A stretch of DNA of 64,000 nt from Alphaproteobacteria bacterium (GCA_018969015.1 JAGWZE010000005.1:1-64000); one strand, 5' to 3'. Positions 34,872-44,490 are shown, numbered from the stretch's first letter. Made by a program: numbers and translations. The notes: generated from the sequence alone by a model not told the origin.

Positions 34872-35555
34872 ATGAACCGCTCGATCGCTTTCGCCGCCCT
34901 CGCCGCCGCGCTTGCCGGCGCCGCCCTCGCCGCTCCGGCGCTCGCGCAGACGACCGCCGCCCCGGTCGTCGCCGCCGCGACCGCGCCGGTCGAGCTCACG
35001 GGCGCGGCGCGCAGCCAGGCCCTCGCCGCCGCCTCCCGCGCGCTCGACAGCGTCCGCGCGCTGCAGGGCCGGTTCCGCCAACTCTCCCCCACCGGCACGG
35101 TGCAGACGGGCGCGTTCTACCTGCAGCGCCCCGGCCGGCTGCGGTTCGAGTACGACGCGCCGAGCCCGCTGACGATCGTCTCCGATGGCGCATCGCTCGC
35201 GATCAGTGACCGCGCGATGCGCACGACGGACCAGCTGCCGCTGCGCGCGACGCCGCTCTACTTCGTCCTGAAATCCACAATCAATTTGGAGAAGGACACG
35301 CGCATCACGCGCGTCGCCCAGCAAGATAAAGAGCTCGCGATTACTGCACGCGACAAGTCAGGGCAAACGGACGGCGAGATTACTCTGGTCCTCGACGCGT
35401 CGACGAAAGCTTTGAAGCGGTGGCGCATCATCGATGGCCAAGGACAGGTCACGCAGCTGACTTTGGTCGACGTGCGGCCGACCGGAAAGATCGATCCGAA
35501 ATTGTTCGTCATCGACGCGAAAAACGATCCGACATCGCGTCGTCGCGGCGGCTGA
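34872..35555 (+). CDS. lolA: outer-membrane lipoprotein carrier LolA
   Basis: A periplasmic chaperone that carries lipoproteins from LolCDE to the outer membrane. The precursor is 227 aa from the ATG at 34872. The signal peptide MNRSIAFAALAAALAGAALA ends at APALA-Q. The mature part has the LolA pattern: LQGRFRQLSPTG, GAFYLQRPGRLRFEYDAPSPLTIVSDG, and a C-terminal FVID strand. In-frame Met codons further upstream (34725) are not preceded by signal-like sequence and were rejected. Confidence 0.92.
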   Translation: MNRSIAFAALAAALAGAALAAPALAQTTAAPVVAAATAPVELTGAARSQALAAASRALDSVRALQGRFRQLSPTGTVQTGAFYLQRPGRLRFEYDAPSPLTIVSDGASLAISDRAMRTTDQLPLRATPLYFVLKSTINLEKDTRITRVAQQDKELAITARDKSGQTDGEITLVLDASTKALKRWRIIDGQGQVTQLTLVDVRPTGKIDPKLFVIDAKNDPTSRRRGG

Positions 35556-35601
35556 GTTCGAACTTGCGGCAATCCTGCAAGATTTTTCATCATAGCAATC
35601 A

Positions 35602-35630
35602 TTGTTTTTCGGGCCGTTGTGGCGTATATG
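35602..35630 (+). promoter_or_regulatory. sigma70-type promoter of a possible small RNA
   Basis: TTGTTT (35602-35607) and TATATG (35625-35630) are separated by exactly 17 bp, in a locally AT-rich stretch between lolA and xthA. Transcription would start near 35637. Confidence 0.5.
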
Positions 35631-35636
35631 CAACTG

Positions 35637-35780
35637 GTCGGTCGTCGACACTCTTCGGGCCAGCGTCGTCCCCCCGCTGACCGGCTCGAAGCGGCGATCG
35701 CGCCGGATCGATCCCCTCCCGGCGCGCGCTGAAAAGCGCATGGACGCCCGGTCGCACTCCCCCGCGACCGGGCGTCTTTG
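35637..35780 (+). ncRNA. candidate small noncoding RNA
   Basis: A GC-rich segment of about 144 bases between a good promoter (35602-35630) and a strong intrinsic terminator (35743-35776 stem, then TTTG). It has no convincing frame or ribosome binding site. Short internal arms (for example CCAGCG/CGCTG) could pair. I do not recognise 6S, SRP, RNase P or tmRNA motifs. Alternatively it could be the xthA leader, but the terminator lies about 77 bp before the xthA start. Confidence 0.45.
35743..35780 (+). terminator. strong intrinsic terminator
   Basis: GACGCCCGGTCGC pairs perfectly (13 bp) with GCGACCGGGCGTC around an 8-base loop, followed by TTTGCGTTT. It would end transcription coming from lolA or from the candidate small RNA. 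Confidence 0.75.
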
Positions 35781-35856
35781 CGTTTGGGTCCTCGCACGTG
35801 CGGCACAAACGCAGAGACCGCTATCGCCGGACGCGGATCGGTCCTAAGCCGGGCCG

Positions 35857-36642
35857 ATGCGTATCGCGACTTGGAACATCAACTCCGTCCGCTTGAGGAT
35901 CGCCCACATCACGCGCTTCGTGATCGACGCGAAGCCGGACGTCCTGTGCCTGCAGGAAATCAAATGCCGTGACGGCGAGTTTCCGCTCGGCGCCTTCGCC
36001 GACGCGGGGCTGCGTCACGTCTCCGTCGTCGGGCAAAAGGGCTGGCACGGCGTGGCGATCGCCTCGCGCAAACCGATCGAGCGCCTGCCGCCGCCGCCGA
36101 TCTGCCCACGCAACGAGGCGCGGTCCGTGGCGGTTCGCACGGGCGGCGTCGAGATCCACACGCTGTACGTCCCCGCGGGCGGCGACGAACCGGACGTCGC
36201 GACCAACCCGAAATTCGCGCACAAGCTCGACGTGCTGGCGCAGATGAAAACCTACTACGCCAGCCGGAAAGGCCGCGGGCCGCTGATCGTGACGGGAGAC
36301 CTCAACGTCGCGCCCGGCGAGCATGACGTCTGGAGCCACAAGCAGCTTCTCAATGTGGTGAGCCACACGCCGGCGGAAACGAGCGCGCTCGAAGCGGCGC
36401 GCACCGCGGGCGGGCTCGTCGATCTCGCGCGCGTGCACCATCCCGCCGACGAGAAGGTCTATACGTGGTGGAGCTACCGCAATTCGGATTGGGCAAAGTC
36501 GAACCGCGGTCGGCGTCTCGATCACATCTGGACGACGCCCGAGCTCGCCGCCGCCTCGTCGAAGTTCACGGTGCACGCGGCCTGCCGCGACTGGGAAAAG
36601 CCCAGCGACCACGCGCCCGTGTCGGTGACGATCAACATCTGA
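35857..36642 (+). CDS. xthA: exodeoxyribonuclease III
   Basis: AP endonuclease and 3'-5' exonuclease of DNA repair. The 261-residue protein has the family order ATWNINSVRLR, LCLQEIKCRDGEFP (metal-binding Glu), GDLNVAPGEHDVW (catalytic Asp/Asn), RRLDHIWTT, and the C-terminal SDHAPVSV with the catalytic His. Length is normal. It is convergent with cenR, 7 bp apart. Confidence 0.96.
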   Translation: MRIATWNINSVRLRIAHITRFVIDAKPDVLCLQEIKCRDGEFPLGAFADAGLRHVSVVGQKGWHGVAIASRKPIERLPPPPICPRNEARSVAVRTGGVEIHTLYVPAGGDEPDVATNPKFAHKLDVLAQMKTYYASRKGRGPLIVTGDLNVAPGEHDVWSHKQLLNVVSHTPAETSALEAARTAGGLVDLARVHHPADEKVYTWWSYRNSDWAKSNRGRRLDHIWTTPELAAASSKFTVHAACRDWEKPSDHAPVSVTINI

Positions 36643-36649
36643 GCCGCGC

Positions 36650-37345
36650 TCAGCCGCGCGGGTTCAGGCAATAGCCGCCCTGCTCCGTGATGATGATGCT
36701 CGCCGCCTCGGGGTTCAGGTCGACCTTCTGGCGCAGGCGATAGATGTGCGTCTCAAGCGTGTGGGTCGTGACGTTGGCGTTGTAGCCCCACACTTCGCGC
36801 AGAAGCTCCTCACGCGCCACCGGCTTGTCGCCCGAGCGATAGAGGTACTTGAGGATGTTCGTCTCCTTGTCGGTGAGACGGATTTCCTTGCGCTTGTCGC
36901 TCGTGAGCGTCTTCGCGGCCGGGCGGAATTCGTAGCCGCCGATCTGCAGCACCGCGTCCATGCTGCTTTCATGGATGCGCAGCTGGGTGCGGATGCGCGC
37001 GAGCAGCGAGTCGAATTTGAACGGCTTCGTGATGTAGTCGTTTGCGCCCGAGTCGAGACCGCGGACCTCGTCCTTTTCGGCGTCGTGGCCGGTGAGCATG
37101 ATGATCGGCGTGGTGATCCCCGCGGCGCGCATGTCGCGGCAGGCGTCGCGTCCGTCGCCATCGGGCAGGTCCACGTCCAGGATGATCACCGACGCCCGGC
37201 CGGCCTCGGCGAGCGCGCGACCGTCCTTGATGGTCCCGGCGCTTTCGACGGAGAAGCCTTCGGCTGACTCGAGCTGCTCGATTAGGGCCTGGCGAAGATC
37301 AACGTCGTCGTCGATCAGGAGAAGCGGGGTCTTCCGGTGGGTCAT
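36650..37345 (-). CDS. cenR: OmpR-family response regulator, CenR type
   Basis: A 231-residue receiver plus winged-helix regulator. The receiver has DDD 12-14, phosphoacceptor Asp57 (IILDVDLPDGDG) and Lys in YITKPFKF. The C-terminal domain IRLTDKETNILKYLYRSGDKPVAREELLREVWGYNANVTTHTLETHIYRLRQK is very close, from memory, to Caulobacter CenR, an essential cell-envelope regulator paired with CenK. No kinase gene is adjacent here. The start ATG at 37345 gives the usual short MTHRKT N-terminus. Confidence 0.88.
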   Translation of the reverse strand: MTHRKTPLLLIDDDVDLRQALIEQLESAEGFSVESAGTIKDGRALAEAGRASVIILDVDLPDGDGRDACRDMRAAGITTPIIMLTGHDAEKDEVRGLDSGANDYITKPFKFDSLLARIRTQLRIHESSMDAVLQIGGYEFRPAAKTLTSDKRKEIRLTDKETNILKYLYRSGDKPVAREELLREVWGYNANVTTHTLETHIYRLRQKVDLNPEAASIIITEQGGYCLNPRG

Positions 37346-37428
37346 GCGCGTGTGTTGTCCTCGGCGGCGCTACAACGTCAAGGTTCGCCCGGAGACATGG
37401 GCGGCGTCGAAGCGAAGAGGAAGAACCC

Positions 37429-37935
37429 GTGATCGTTTTTTCGGCCGGACCGGATGGGGTGTTTCGCGGCCCGGGCATCGAGTCGCGGTGCGCGATCGGC
37501 AAAGGCGGCGTGCGGCCGGCGGCCGAGAAACGGGAGGGCGATGGCGCCTCTCCGATCGGCCTGTGGTCGCTCAAACGCGTTTTGTACCGCCCAGACCGGG
37601 TAGAACGGCCGCGCACTGGTCTTCCGGTGGCGGAAATCGCGCCCAATGACGGCTGGTGCGACGCCCCGGACGATCCGGCCTACAACCGCCCGGTCACGCT
37701 GCCCTACCCCGCCAGCGCCGAAAACCTGTGGCGGGACGATCATGTGTATGACGTGATCGTGATCCTCGGCCACAACGACGACCCTGTCGTTCCAGGCGCT
37801 GGCAGCGCGATTTTCTGGCACCTGGCGCGCCCGGACTTCCGGCCGACCGAGGGCTGCGTGGCCGTGCCGCTCGACGTGATGCTCGAGGCGCTGGCGGCCG
37901 CGAAGCCCGGCGACGCGCTCGAAATCAAAGCCTAG
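37429..37935 (+). CDS. L,D-transpeptidase (YkuD) family protein
   Basis: A 168-residue protein with the YkuD catalytic pattern: IFWHLARPDFRPTEGCVAVP, with His131 and nucleophile Cys143. RPAAEKREGDGASPIGLWSL is the conserved N-terminal half. There is no obvious signal peptide, which is unusual for an enzyme acting on peptidoglycan; the short GTG-initiated form (37429, after GAGGAAG) is the only start with a good ribosome binding site. It is convergent with the yggS gene (4 bp overlap). Confidence 0.88.
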   Translation: MIVFSAGPDGVFRGPGIESRCAIGKGGVRPAAEKREGDGASPIGLWSLKRVLYRPDRVERPRTGLPVAEIAPNDGWCDAPDDPAYNRPVTLPYPASAENLWRDDHVYDVIVILGHNDDPVVPGAGSAIFWHLARPDFRPTEGCVAVPLDVMLEALAAAKPGDALEIKA

Positions 37936-38612
37936 TCGCGCGCGCCGAACAGCGCCGAGCCGACGCGCACCATCGTCGCGCCGAACGTGACCGCGCGCTC
38001 GAAGTCGTCGCTCATGCCCATGCTGATCTCGGGCAGCCCGTTGCGCGCGGCGATCTTGGCGAGCAGCGCGAAATGCATCGCGGGCTCCTCGTCCACTGGC
38101 GGGATGCACATCACGCCGCGCACCGGCAGGTTCAGCGTGTCGCGCGCGAGGGCGATCAGCGCGTCCGCCTCGGCGGGCGCGACACCGGCCTTCTGCGGCT
38201 CCTCGCCGGTGTTGACCTGAATCAGCACGTCGGGCCGGCGACCGAGCTTCGCCATGGCGGCGGCGAGCGCGTGCGCAAGCTTCGGCCGATCGACGCTGTC
38301 GATGGCGTCGAACAGGGCGACGGCGTCCTCGGCCTTGTTGGTCTGCAGCGGGCCGATCAGGCGCAGGTGAAGATCCGGCGCGCCCGCGCGCCGCGGGCCC
38401 CAGCGGGCCTGGGCTTCCTGCACGCGGTTCTCGCCGAACACACGAAGACCCGCGGCGAGCGCGGCGTCGATGCGGTCGTCCGGCTGCTGCTTGGAGACGG
38501 CGACGAGGCGCACCTGCGCCGGGTCGCGGCCGGCGACGCGGGCGGCAGCGCCGATCCGATCGAGGATTTCGGCGCGGCGTGCAGTGATGTCGGCGGTGAG
38601 CGCGTGAGACAT
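37932..38612 (-). CDS. YggS family pyridoxal phosphate protein
   Basis: A 226-residue single-domain PLP-binding protein related to the alanine racemase N-terminal domain. Lys41 in LVAVSKQQPDD is the PLP lysine. GLRVFGENRVQEAQARW, LIGPLQTNK, VLIQVNTGEEPQKAG and the C-terminal ISMGMSDDFERAVTFGATMVRVGSALFG are family signatures. It functions in PLP homeostasis, not racemisation. It is divergent from the ThiE-like gene. Confidence 0.95.
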   Translation of the reverse strand: MSHALTADITARRAEILDRIGAAARVAGRDPAQVRLVAVSKQQPDDRIDAALAAGLRVFGENRVQEAQARWGPRRAGAPDLHLRLIGPLQTNKAEDAVALFDAIDSVDRPKLAHALAAAMAKLGRRPDVLIQVNTGEEPQKAGVAPAEADALIALARDTLNLPVRGVMCIPPVDEEPAMHFALLAKIAARNGLPEISMGMSDDFERAVTFGATMVRVGSALFGARD

Positions 38613-38691
38613 TCGGCCGGTCTAGGAGCCGCGGGCCGCAGCGACAAGCGGGCGGCTTGCCTCTGCGGACGCGGCGCGTTTGGGTGCGGGC

Positions 38692-39312
38692 ATGAGCGCC
38701 GCCCGCCGTCTCGCGATCCTTGCCCGCCGCTTGCGGAGGGGCGCCCGCGCGGACACGCCGCCGCTTTTGGCGTTCACCGATCCGGACCGCGGCGGCGCGA
38801 GCCTTGCGCTCGTGGCGGCCCTCCCCCGCGGCGCGGCGCTGGTGTTTCGGGCGTTCGGGGCGGCGGACGCGCCGGCGCAGGCGCGGGCCCTGGCCGGCGC
38901 CTGTCGGCGGCGCGGGGTGCGGCTGCTGATCGGCGCGGACGTGCAGCTCGCGAAAGCGGTGCGGGCCGACGGCGTGCATCTGCCGGAGCGGGCGCTCGCC
39001 TCTGGCCGCGCGAGGCGCCGCTGGCCGAAACAATGGCCGAAGACATGGATCGTGACCGCAGCCGCGCATGATCAGGGAGCGCTCGCGCGGGCGCGACGGG
39101 CGGGCGTGGATGCGGCGGTGCTTTCGCCCGTGTTCGCGAGCCGGAGCGCTTCGGCGGGAACGCCGCTCGGCGTGCGGCGGGCGCGGCTCTGGGCGGCGCG
39201 CGCGGGGCTGCCGGTCTATGCGCTGGGCGGGGTGACGGCGCGCACGGCGCGGCGCTTGCCGCGCGGCGTGTTCGCGGGCGTGGCGGCCGTGGACGGCCTC
39301 GTCAGAACTTGA
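38692..39312 (+). CDS. thiamine phosphate synthase-like (TMP/TENI) protein
   Basis: A 206-residue TIM-barrel protein. It shows PLLAFTDPDRGG near the start, VRLLIGADVQLAKAVRADGVHLPE, TAAAHDQGALARARRAGVDAAVLSPVFASRSASAGTPLGV and VYALGGVTARTARRL. This follows the ThiE/TenI plan, although the Arg/Ala-rich character and short length make true synthase activity uncertain. ATG 38692; an upstream TTG (38680) is in frame. Its 3' end overlaps the convergent ntrZ-like gene by 11 bp. Confidence 0.75.
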   Translation: MSAARRLAILARRLRRGARADTPPLLAFTDPDRGGASLALVAALPRGAALVFRAFGAADAPAQARALAGACRRRGVRLLIGADVQLAKAVRADGVHLPERALASGRARRRWPKQWPKTWIVTAAAHDQGALARARRAGVDAAVLSPVFASRSASAGTPLGVRRARLWAARAGLPVYALGGVTARTARRLPRGVFAGVAAVDGLVRT

Positions 39313-39712
39313 AGGCGGACTCGAGCTTCACGCCGGCGGCGGGCTGATCCTGGGCCGTCGGCAGGCGCGTGGTGATCGGCTGGCCGGCGACGCTGACCTG
39401 ACCGCCGACGCGAAAGCGCGGGGACACGTTGTAGAACGCGCCGAAGGAGGTTTCGTCCTTCGGGGCGGCCGTGACCGTGCGATCGGCATTCTGCAGGTTC
39501 AGCGTGACGCCCCACTTCGCCGAGGGGGCAAAGGACAGGGCCATGCGGCTTTCGGAGGCGGTAAACCCCTTGTCCTGGTCGGACAGGCCGGCGCTGGCGG
39601 TGAACCGGTCATACCAGGGGCGATCCGATTTCTCGGGCGTCGTCTCGGCATGGGCCGCAGAAGCGAACGCCGATACGGCGATAAACCCTGCAATGGCGAA
39701 CGGTACGCGCAC
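39302..39712 (-). CDS. ntrZ: NtrZ-like periplasmic protein
   Basis: A 136-residue precursor. The signal peptide MRVPFAIAGFIAVSAFASAA ends at AHA-ET. The mature part reads KSDRPWYDRFTASAG, WGVTLNLQN, FGAFYNVSPRFRVGGQVSVAG and the C-terminal VKLESAFKF. This resembles Caulobacter NtrZ, a periplasmic protein reported to influence the NtrY sensor kinase. The start is GTG, preceded by GGGGGAG. No ntrYX genes are in the window. Identification is from memory of the family. Confidence 0.65.
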   Translation of the reverse strand: MRVPFAIAGFIAVSAFASAAHAETTPEKSDRPWYDRFTASAGLSDQDKGFTASESRMALSFAPSAKWGVTLNLQNADRTVTAAPKDETSFGAFYNVSPRFRVGGQVSVAGQPITTRLPTAQDQPAAGVKLESAFKF

Positions 39713-39730
39713 GGAACTCCCCCTGGCCCT

Positions 39731-39742
39731 GCTTATATAAGC
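39731..39742. promoter_or_regulatory. AT-rich palindrome upstream of the ntrZ-like gene
   Basis: GCTTATATAAGC is a perfect 12 bp palindrome 19 bp before the gene's GTG start. It contains TATATA and may be the -10 region or a regulator site. Confidence 0.35.
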
Positions 39743-39773
39743 GCATTCTCCTGCGGGAGGTGTGAACTTTCCG

Positions 39774-40898
39774 TCACAGGTCTAAAGAGAATTCTAATTT
39801 CGCCCCATCGACACGGGATTTCTCGGGCGTCACAGCCCCGTCCACGCGGTCACCCCAGCTCCCGACAACGGCAAAAGTCGCGGTATCGGAAAGAGATCGG
39901 CGCGCCGCGAGGGTCGCCGTCCGCAGGGTGATCGGTGCGACCTCATCGCGCATCCGTGCAGCCGAAGCCTCGAAGGCCCAGGCGCCGCGCTCGTACGTGG
40001 CGCCTGCCGCGAGAGAGCGGGTTTCGCCCCGTGGCGCCACGTCCTCGCGGGCGGTGCGCCCGGCCACCCCGAAGCTGAGACCGCCGCCGCCGACGCGGGC
40101 GCCCCAGCTCGTCATTTCGACGTCGCCGAAAGCCGGGCCGCCTGCGCCGCGGGCCCAGCCGACGCCGACCGTCGTCTGCAGACCCGACCGCCAGGTGCGA
40201 TCGAACGAGAGGCCCGCCTCGCCGATATCGCGCCCCCGAAACCGCGGCGCCGCCGACTTCACGGGCGGATCGTCGAGGTTCGTCCCCTCGGTCCGCGGCG
40301 TGTACGAGCCGCCGACCCGGACCCCGAGCCACCGCGGCGAGACGACGGACGCCTTCGCCGAGGGGCCGGACAGGTCGGCGCGGATGCGGACGCCGCCCAG
40401 GCCGGTCGGATCGATCAGCGGATCGACGGTCGTCGCTGCGCGCAGAATGGTGGGCGGCGGCAGGCTGAACCGGGCGGCGACGCCGACGTCCCGGCCGACG
40501 CTCGCCTCCCCCCACCCGCCGCGCACGGCCAGATAGGCCTCCTCGAGCGCCGCCCGGCCGGACCCGGCGCGCGCCGCGGGATCGGCGGCCAGGCGGGTCG
40601 CGGGGGAAAGGCGCGGCCCGGCGACGGCCGCCGCCGCCGGGGCCCAGCCGCCCCGTCGGGGCTCGGCCTCGAGCGCGCCGCCCAGGACGGCGTCGATAGC
40701 AACGCCGCTGTCGAGCAGCCAGGATGCGGTGACGCCCGCCTCGATCCGCGCGGCCGGGCCGGCGACGGCGCGTCCTTCGGCGTCCAGCGGGCCGCCCGAA
40801 ATGCGAACGGCGGCGCGCGGCGTGACGTCCGGCGCCAGCGCCTGCGCGGAGCCCGTGGCCCCCAGCAAAGCCGTGGCCATGGCGGCAATTGACCTCAT
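39774..40898 (-). CDS. porin-like outer-membrane beta-barrel protein
   Basis: A 374-residue precursor with a signal peptide (MRSIAAMATALLGATGSAQA, cleavage near QALA). The mature part is dominated by alternating hydrophobic strands rich in Gly, Arg and aromatic residues (ASVGRDVGVAARFSLPPPT; LGVRVGGSYTPRTEG; TTVGVGWARGAGG) and ends in EFSLDL, consistent with a porin. It is unusually Ala-rich. Substrate unknown. It is divergent from the DUF3576 lipoprotein gene. Confidence 0.7.
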   Translation of the reverse strand: MRSIAAMATALLGATGSAQALAPDVTPRAAVRISGGPLDAEGRAVAGPAARIEAGVTASWLLDSGVAIDAVLGGALEAEPRRGGWAPAAAAVAGPRLSPATRLAADPAARAGSGRAALEEAYLAVRGGWGEASVGRDVGVAARFSLPPPTILRAATTVDPLIDPTGLGGVRIRADLSGPSAKASVVSPRWLGVRVGGSYTPRTEGTNLDDPPVKSAAPRFRGRDIGEAGLSFDRTWRSGLQTTVGVGWARGAGGPAFGDVEMTSWGARVGGGGLSFGVAGRTAREDVAPRGETRSLAAGATYERGAWAFEASAARMRDEVAPITLRTATLAARRSLSDTATFAVVGSWGDRVDGAVTPEKSRVDGAKLEFSLDL

Positions 40899-41048
40899 CG
40901 CGCTTCCCCCTGGTCGACGCAGAAGCGCATGCTATACAGCGCTTCGCGACGGTTCGGCGCGGGCGACGCCCAGCGCGGCCACAATACCGCCGCAGCCGCC
41001 GTCGAAGAGCGGCAAGGCGAAGACGCGACGAGGCGTGAGGAGAAGCAG

Positions 41049-41567
41049 ATGAGCATTCGCGGGCGCACCATCCTGACCGTGGCGATTGCAGCGACGGCCG
41101 CGGCCACGCTCGCGGGCTGCGCGTCCAACAAGGGCGGGGCGCAGGAAGCCTCCTCGGGCGTCTCCCGGACCGGCGTTGACGATCGCAACGGCGGCATCCG
41201 CCTGTTCGGCGGCGGCGACAAGAAAGCCGCCAAGGACCAGGCGGGCATCGGCGTGAACGCCTTCCTGTGGCGCGCGACGCTCGACGTCCTGAGCTTCATG
41301 CCGCTCTCCTCGGCCGATCCGTACGGCGGCGTCGTCACGACGGACTGGTACGCCAACCCCGACAAGCCGAACGAACGCTTCAAGGCGACGGTCTACATCC
41401 TGGATTCGCGCCTGCGGGCCGACGGCATCAAGGTCGCGATCTTCAAGGAACAGCTGACGGCCAATGGCTGGTCGACGGCCCCGACCGATCCCGACACCGC
41501 GATCCAGATCGAAAACGCGATCCTCACGAAGGCGCGCCAGTTCAAGCTCGCGACCGTCGGCGGCTGA
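41049..41567 (+). CDS. DUF3576 domain-containing lipoprotein
   Basis: A 172-residue precursor. The signal peptide has the lipobox LAGC with Cys24. The mature domain GIGVNAFLWRATLDVLSFMPLSSADPYGGVVTTDWYANPDKPNERFKATVYILDSRLRADGIKVAIFKE matches DUF3576, a family of alphaproteobacterial envelope lipoproteins of unknown role. Start ATG 41049 follows GAGGAG. Followed by a palindromic repeat and leuS. Confidence 0.88.
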   Translation: MSIRGRTILTVAIAATAAATLAGCASNKGGAQEASSGVSRTGVDDRNGGIRLFGGGDKKAAKDQAGIGVNAFLWRATLDVLSFMPLSSADPYGGVVTTDWYANPDKPNERFKATVYILDSRLRADGIKVAIFKEQLTANGWSTAPTDPDTAIQIENAILTKARQFKLATVGG

Positions 41568-41628
41568 GCCTCCGCCGGCAGAGGGTCTGGCGCGGCTCAG
41601 TCTTGAAGTCAGTCCCGCCAACTCTGCC

Positions 41629-41717
41629 GTCATCCTCGTCCGAGCGTAGCGAGGGCGGGGATCCAGGATATCCGACACGCTGGATCCCCGGCACGCCTGC
41701 GGCGCGCCGAGGATGAC
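41629..41717. repeat. intergenic palindromic repeat, copy 2 (GTCATCCTCG family)
   Basis: GTCATCCTCG at 41629 and CGAGGATGAC ending at 41717 are exact inverted ends; GGGGATCCAG and CTGGATCCCC lie inside. It fills the gap between the DUF3576 gene and leuS. Confidence 0.85.
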
Positions 41718-41805
41718 GGACACATAAACGGACAGGATCACGGCGACCTAAGCCCATTTGACCGCGCCATTGGCGAACGCCGCGCGGCAGCGCTAAGAGA
41801 GCGCC

Positions 41806-44454
41806 ATGTCCAAAGAGCCCACTCGTTACAATCATCGCGAAGCCGAGCCGAAATGGCGGCGGCGCTGGGCGGAAGCCCGCGTGTTCGAGGCCCTGCCGCC
41901 CGAGAAAGCCGGCGATCGCCCGAAATACTACGTGCTCGAGATGTTCCCCTACCCTTCGGGGCGCATCCATGTGGGCCACGCGCGCAACTACACCATGGGC
42001 GACGTGGTGGCGCGCTACAAACGCACGCGCGGCTTCAACGTGCTGCACCCGATGGGCTGGGACGCGTTCGGCCTGCCAGCGGAGAACGCCGCGATCGACC
42101 GCGGGGCGCATCCGGGCCAATGGACCTACGCCAACATCGCGACGATGAAAGGCCAGCTCGAGCTTCTGGGCCTCGACATCGACTGGGCGCGCGAGCTCGC
42201 GACCTGTTCGCCGGACTACTACAAGCACCAGCAGGCGATGTTCCTGGCCTTCTGGAAGAAGGGCCTCGCCTATCGCCGCAAGCAGAAGGTGAACTGGGAT
42301 CCTGTCGATCAGACCGTGCTCGCCAACGAGCAGGTCGTCGACGGCAAAGGTTGGCGCTCGGGCGCGCCGGTGGAGACGCGCGAGCTGGAGCAATGGTGCT
42401 TCAAGGTCACCGCCTATGGCGATGATCTCCTGGCGGCGCTCGAGACGCTGAACCGCTGGCCCGACAAGGTCCGCACGATGCAGACCAACTGGATCGGGCG
42501 CTCGGAAGGCGCCCGTGTCTGGTGGCCGATCGCGTCGGCGCCGGACTTCCTGCCGCGCGTGACGCCCGGCGGCGGGCCGAACCACGCAACCGATCCGATC
42601 GAGGTGTTCACCACGCGCCCGGACACGCTGTTCGGCGCCAGCTTCATCGCGCTCGCCCCCGATCATCCGCTGACGAAGACGATCGCGGCGCATCGGCCCG
42701 AAGTGGCCGAGTTCGTCGCGGCGTGCGCGCGGCTCGGCACCTCCGAAGCCGACATCGAGAAGGCCGAGAAGATCGGGATCGATCTCGGCGTGCGCGTGCG
42801 CCACCCGTTCGACGCGTCGCGCGAATTGCCCGTCTATGGCGCGAATTTCGTGCTCTCGACGTACGGCTCGGGCGCCATCTTCGGCTGCCCCGCACACGAT
42901 CAGCGCGACCTCGACTTCGCGCGCAAGTACGGCCTGCCCGTCACGCCCGTGGTGCTGCCGCCGGACGGTGACGCGGCGACGTTCGCCGTCGGCGACGAGG
43001 CCTATACGGGGCCGGGACGCATCTACAATTCGGCCTTCCTCGACGGGCTCGACGTCGACGCGGCGAAATCCGCGGCGATCGCCAGGCTCGTCGCGCAGAA
43101 GGACGGCGAAGGCACCGTGCAGTACCGCCTGCGCGACTGGGGCGTCTCGCGCCAGCGCTACTGGGGCTGCCCGATCCCCGCGATCCACTGCGCCGCCTGC
43201 GGCGTCATTCCGGTTCCGGAAGATCAGCTGCCGGTGCAACTGCCGGAGGACGTGACGTTCGACGGCGCGGGCAACCCGCTCGCCAAGCATCCGACTTGGA
43301 AGCACGTGCCCTGCCCCGCCTGCGGCAAACCCGCAGAACGCGAGACGGACACGATGGACACGTTCGTCGATTCCTCGTGGTACTTCGCGCGCTTCACCGA
43401 TCCGCAGAACGCTGCGGCGCCGTTCGATCCGAAGCTCGCCGCCTACTGGCTGCCCGTCGACCAGTATGTCGGCGGCATCGAGCACGCGGTGCTGCACCTG
43501 CTCTATTCGCGCTTCTTCACGCGGGCGATGCGCGATTGCGGCTTCCTTGATCTGCCGAGCGGCGAGCCGTTCGCCGGCCTGTTCACGCAGGGCATGGTCA
43601 CGCACGAGACGTACAAATCGGCCGAGGGCAAATGGCTCGGGCCGGAAGAGGTCGAGCGGCGCGACGGTGCGGTAGTGCAGATTTCCACGGGCGCGCCCGT
43701 GGAGGTCGGCGCGATCGAGAAGATGTCGAAGTCGAAGCGCAACGTCGTCGATCTCGACGAGTTCGTGCGTGATTTCGGCGCCGACGTCGCGCGGTGGTTC
43801 GTGCTGAGCGACAGCCCGCCCGAACGCGACGTGCAATGGACGGCCTCGGGCGTCGAAGGCGCCTGGCGCTTCGTCGGCCGCGTGTGGGGCGCCGTCGAGG
43901 CGTATGGAGACGCCGCGCCCGCCGCCGGCGCGACGCCCCCGCCCGGTGCGGATCAGGGTGACGCGCTCGCTCTACGCCAGGCCGCGCACCGCGCGATCGC
44001 CGGCGTGACGGACGACATCGAAGGCTTCCGCTTCAACAGCGCCGTCGCCAAGCTCTACGGCCTGGTGAACGCGATCGGCAAAGCCAAGGCCGAGGATTCG
44101 GCTGCCCTGCGGTTCGCCCGCGGCGAGGCGCTGCGCATCCTGTGCCAGCTGATCGCGCCGTTCATGCCGCACCTCGCCGAGGAGTGCTGGGAAAAGCTCG
44201 GCCTCGCGCCGTTCGTTTCGACCGCACCCTGGCCGACGCCAGACCCGGCGCTGACCGCGCAATCGACGGTCACCCTCCCCATCCAGGTCAACGGCAAGAA
44301 GCGCGGCGAGATCGCCGCCGCCAAGGGCCTCCCGGCCGGCGAGGTCGAGGCGCTGGCCCTGGCGCATCCCGACGTGGCGGCTTTCGTCAGCGGCAAGACG
44401 GTGCGCAAGGTTGTCGTGGTGCCGGACCGCATCGTAAACATCGTCGTGGACTGA
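41806..44454 (+). CDS. leuS: leucyl-tRNA synthetase
   Basis: Charges tRNA-Leu. The 882-residue class I synthetase has the HIGH-type motif HVGH (55-58) in [15 protein letters not shown] and the signature KMSKS (639-643). The CP1 editing domain is represented by [40 protein letters not shown] and neighbours. The anticodon-binding and C-terminal domains complete a normal-length bacterial LeuS. First gene of leuS-lptE-holA. Confidence 0.98.
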   Translation: MSKEPTRYNHREAEPKWRRRWAEARVFEALPPEKAGDRPKYYVLEMFPYPSGRIHVGHARNYTMGDVVARYKRTRGFNVLHPMGWDAFGLPAENAAIDRGAHPGQWTYANIATMKGQLELLGLDIDWARELATCSPDYYKHQQAMFLAFWKKGLAYRRKQKVNWDPVDQTVLANEQVVDGKGWRSGAPVETRELEQWCFKVTAYGDDLLAALETLNRWPDKVRTMQTNWIGRSEGARVWWPIASAPDFLPRVTPGGGPNHATDPIEVFTTRPDTLFGASFIALAPDHPLTKTIAAHRPEVAEFVAACARLGTSEADIEKAEKIGIDLGVRVRHPFDASRELPVYGANFVLSTYGSGAIFGCPAHDQRDLDFARKYGLPVTPVVLPPDGDAATFAVGDEAYTGPGRIYNSAFLDGLDVDAAKSAAIARLVAQKDGEGTVQYRLRDWGVSRQRYWGCPIPAIHCAACGVIPVPEDQLPVQLPEDVTFDGAGNPLAKHPTWKHVPCPACGKPAERETDTMDTFVDSSWYFARFTDPQNAAAPFDPKLAAYWLPVDQYVGGIEHAVLHLLYSRFFTRAMRDCGFLDLPSGEPFAGLFTQGMVTHETYKSAEGKWLGPEEVERRDGAVVQISTGAPVEVGAIEKMSKSKRNVVDLDEFVRDFGADVARWFVLSDSPPERDVQWTASGVEGAWRFVGRVWGAVEAYGDAAPAAGATPPPGADQGDALALRQAAHRAIAGVTDDIEGFRFNSAVAKLYGLVNAIGKAKAEDSAALRFARGEALRILCQLIAPFMPHLAEECWEKLGLAPFVSTAPWPTPDPALTAQSTVTLPIQVNGKKRGEIAAAKGLPAGEVEALALAHPDVAAFVSGKTVRKVVVVPDRIVNIVVD

Positions 44455-44490
44455 GGCGGCGGAGCCTGAACCGGGCTCGGGAGACCTTTC

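Noticed and set aside
35794-35801. GCACGTGC palindrome as a parS site
   Set aside because: Only the central CACGTG matches; the GTTT/AAAC arms required for parS are missing.
41542-43836. 764-residue minus-strand frame opposite leuS
   Set aside because: Antisense shadow of leuS, His/Arg/Ala-rich and without motifs.
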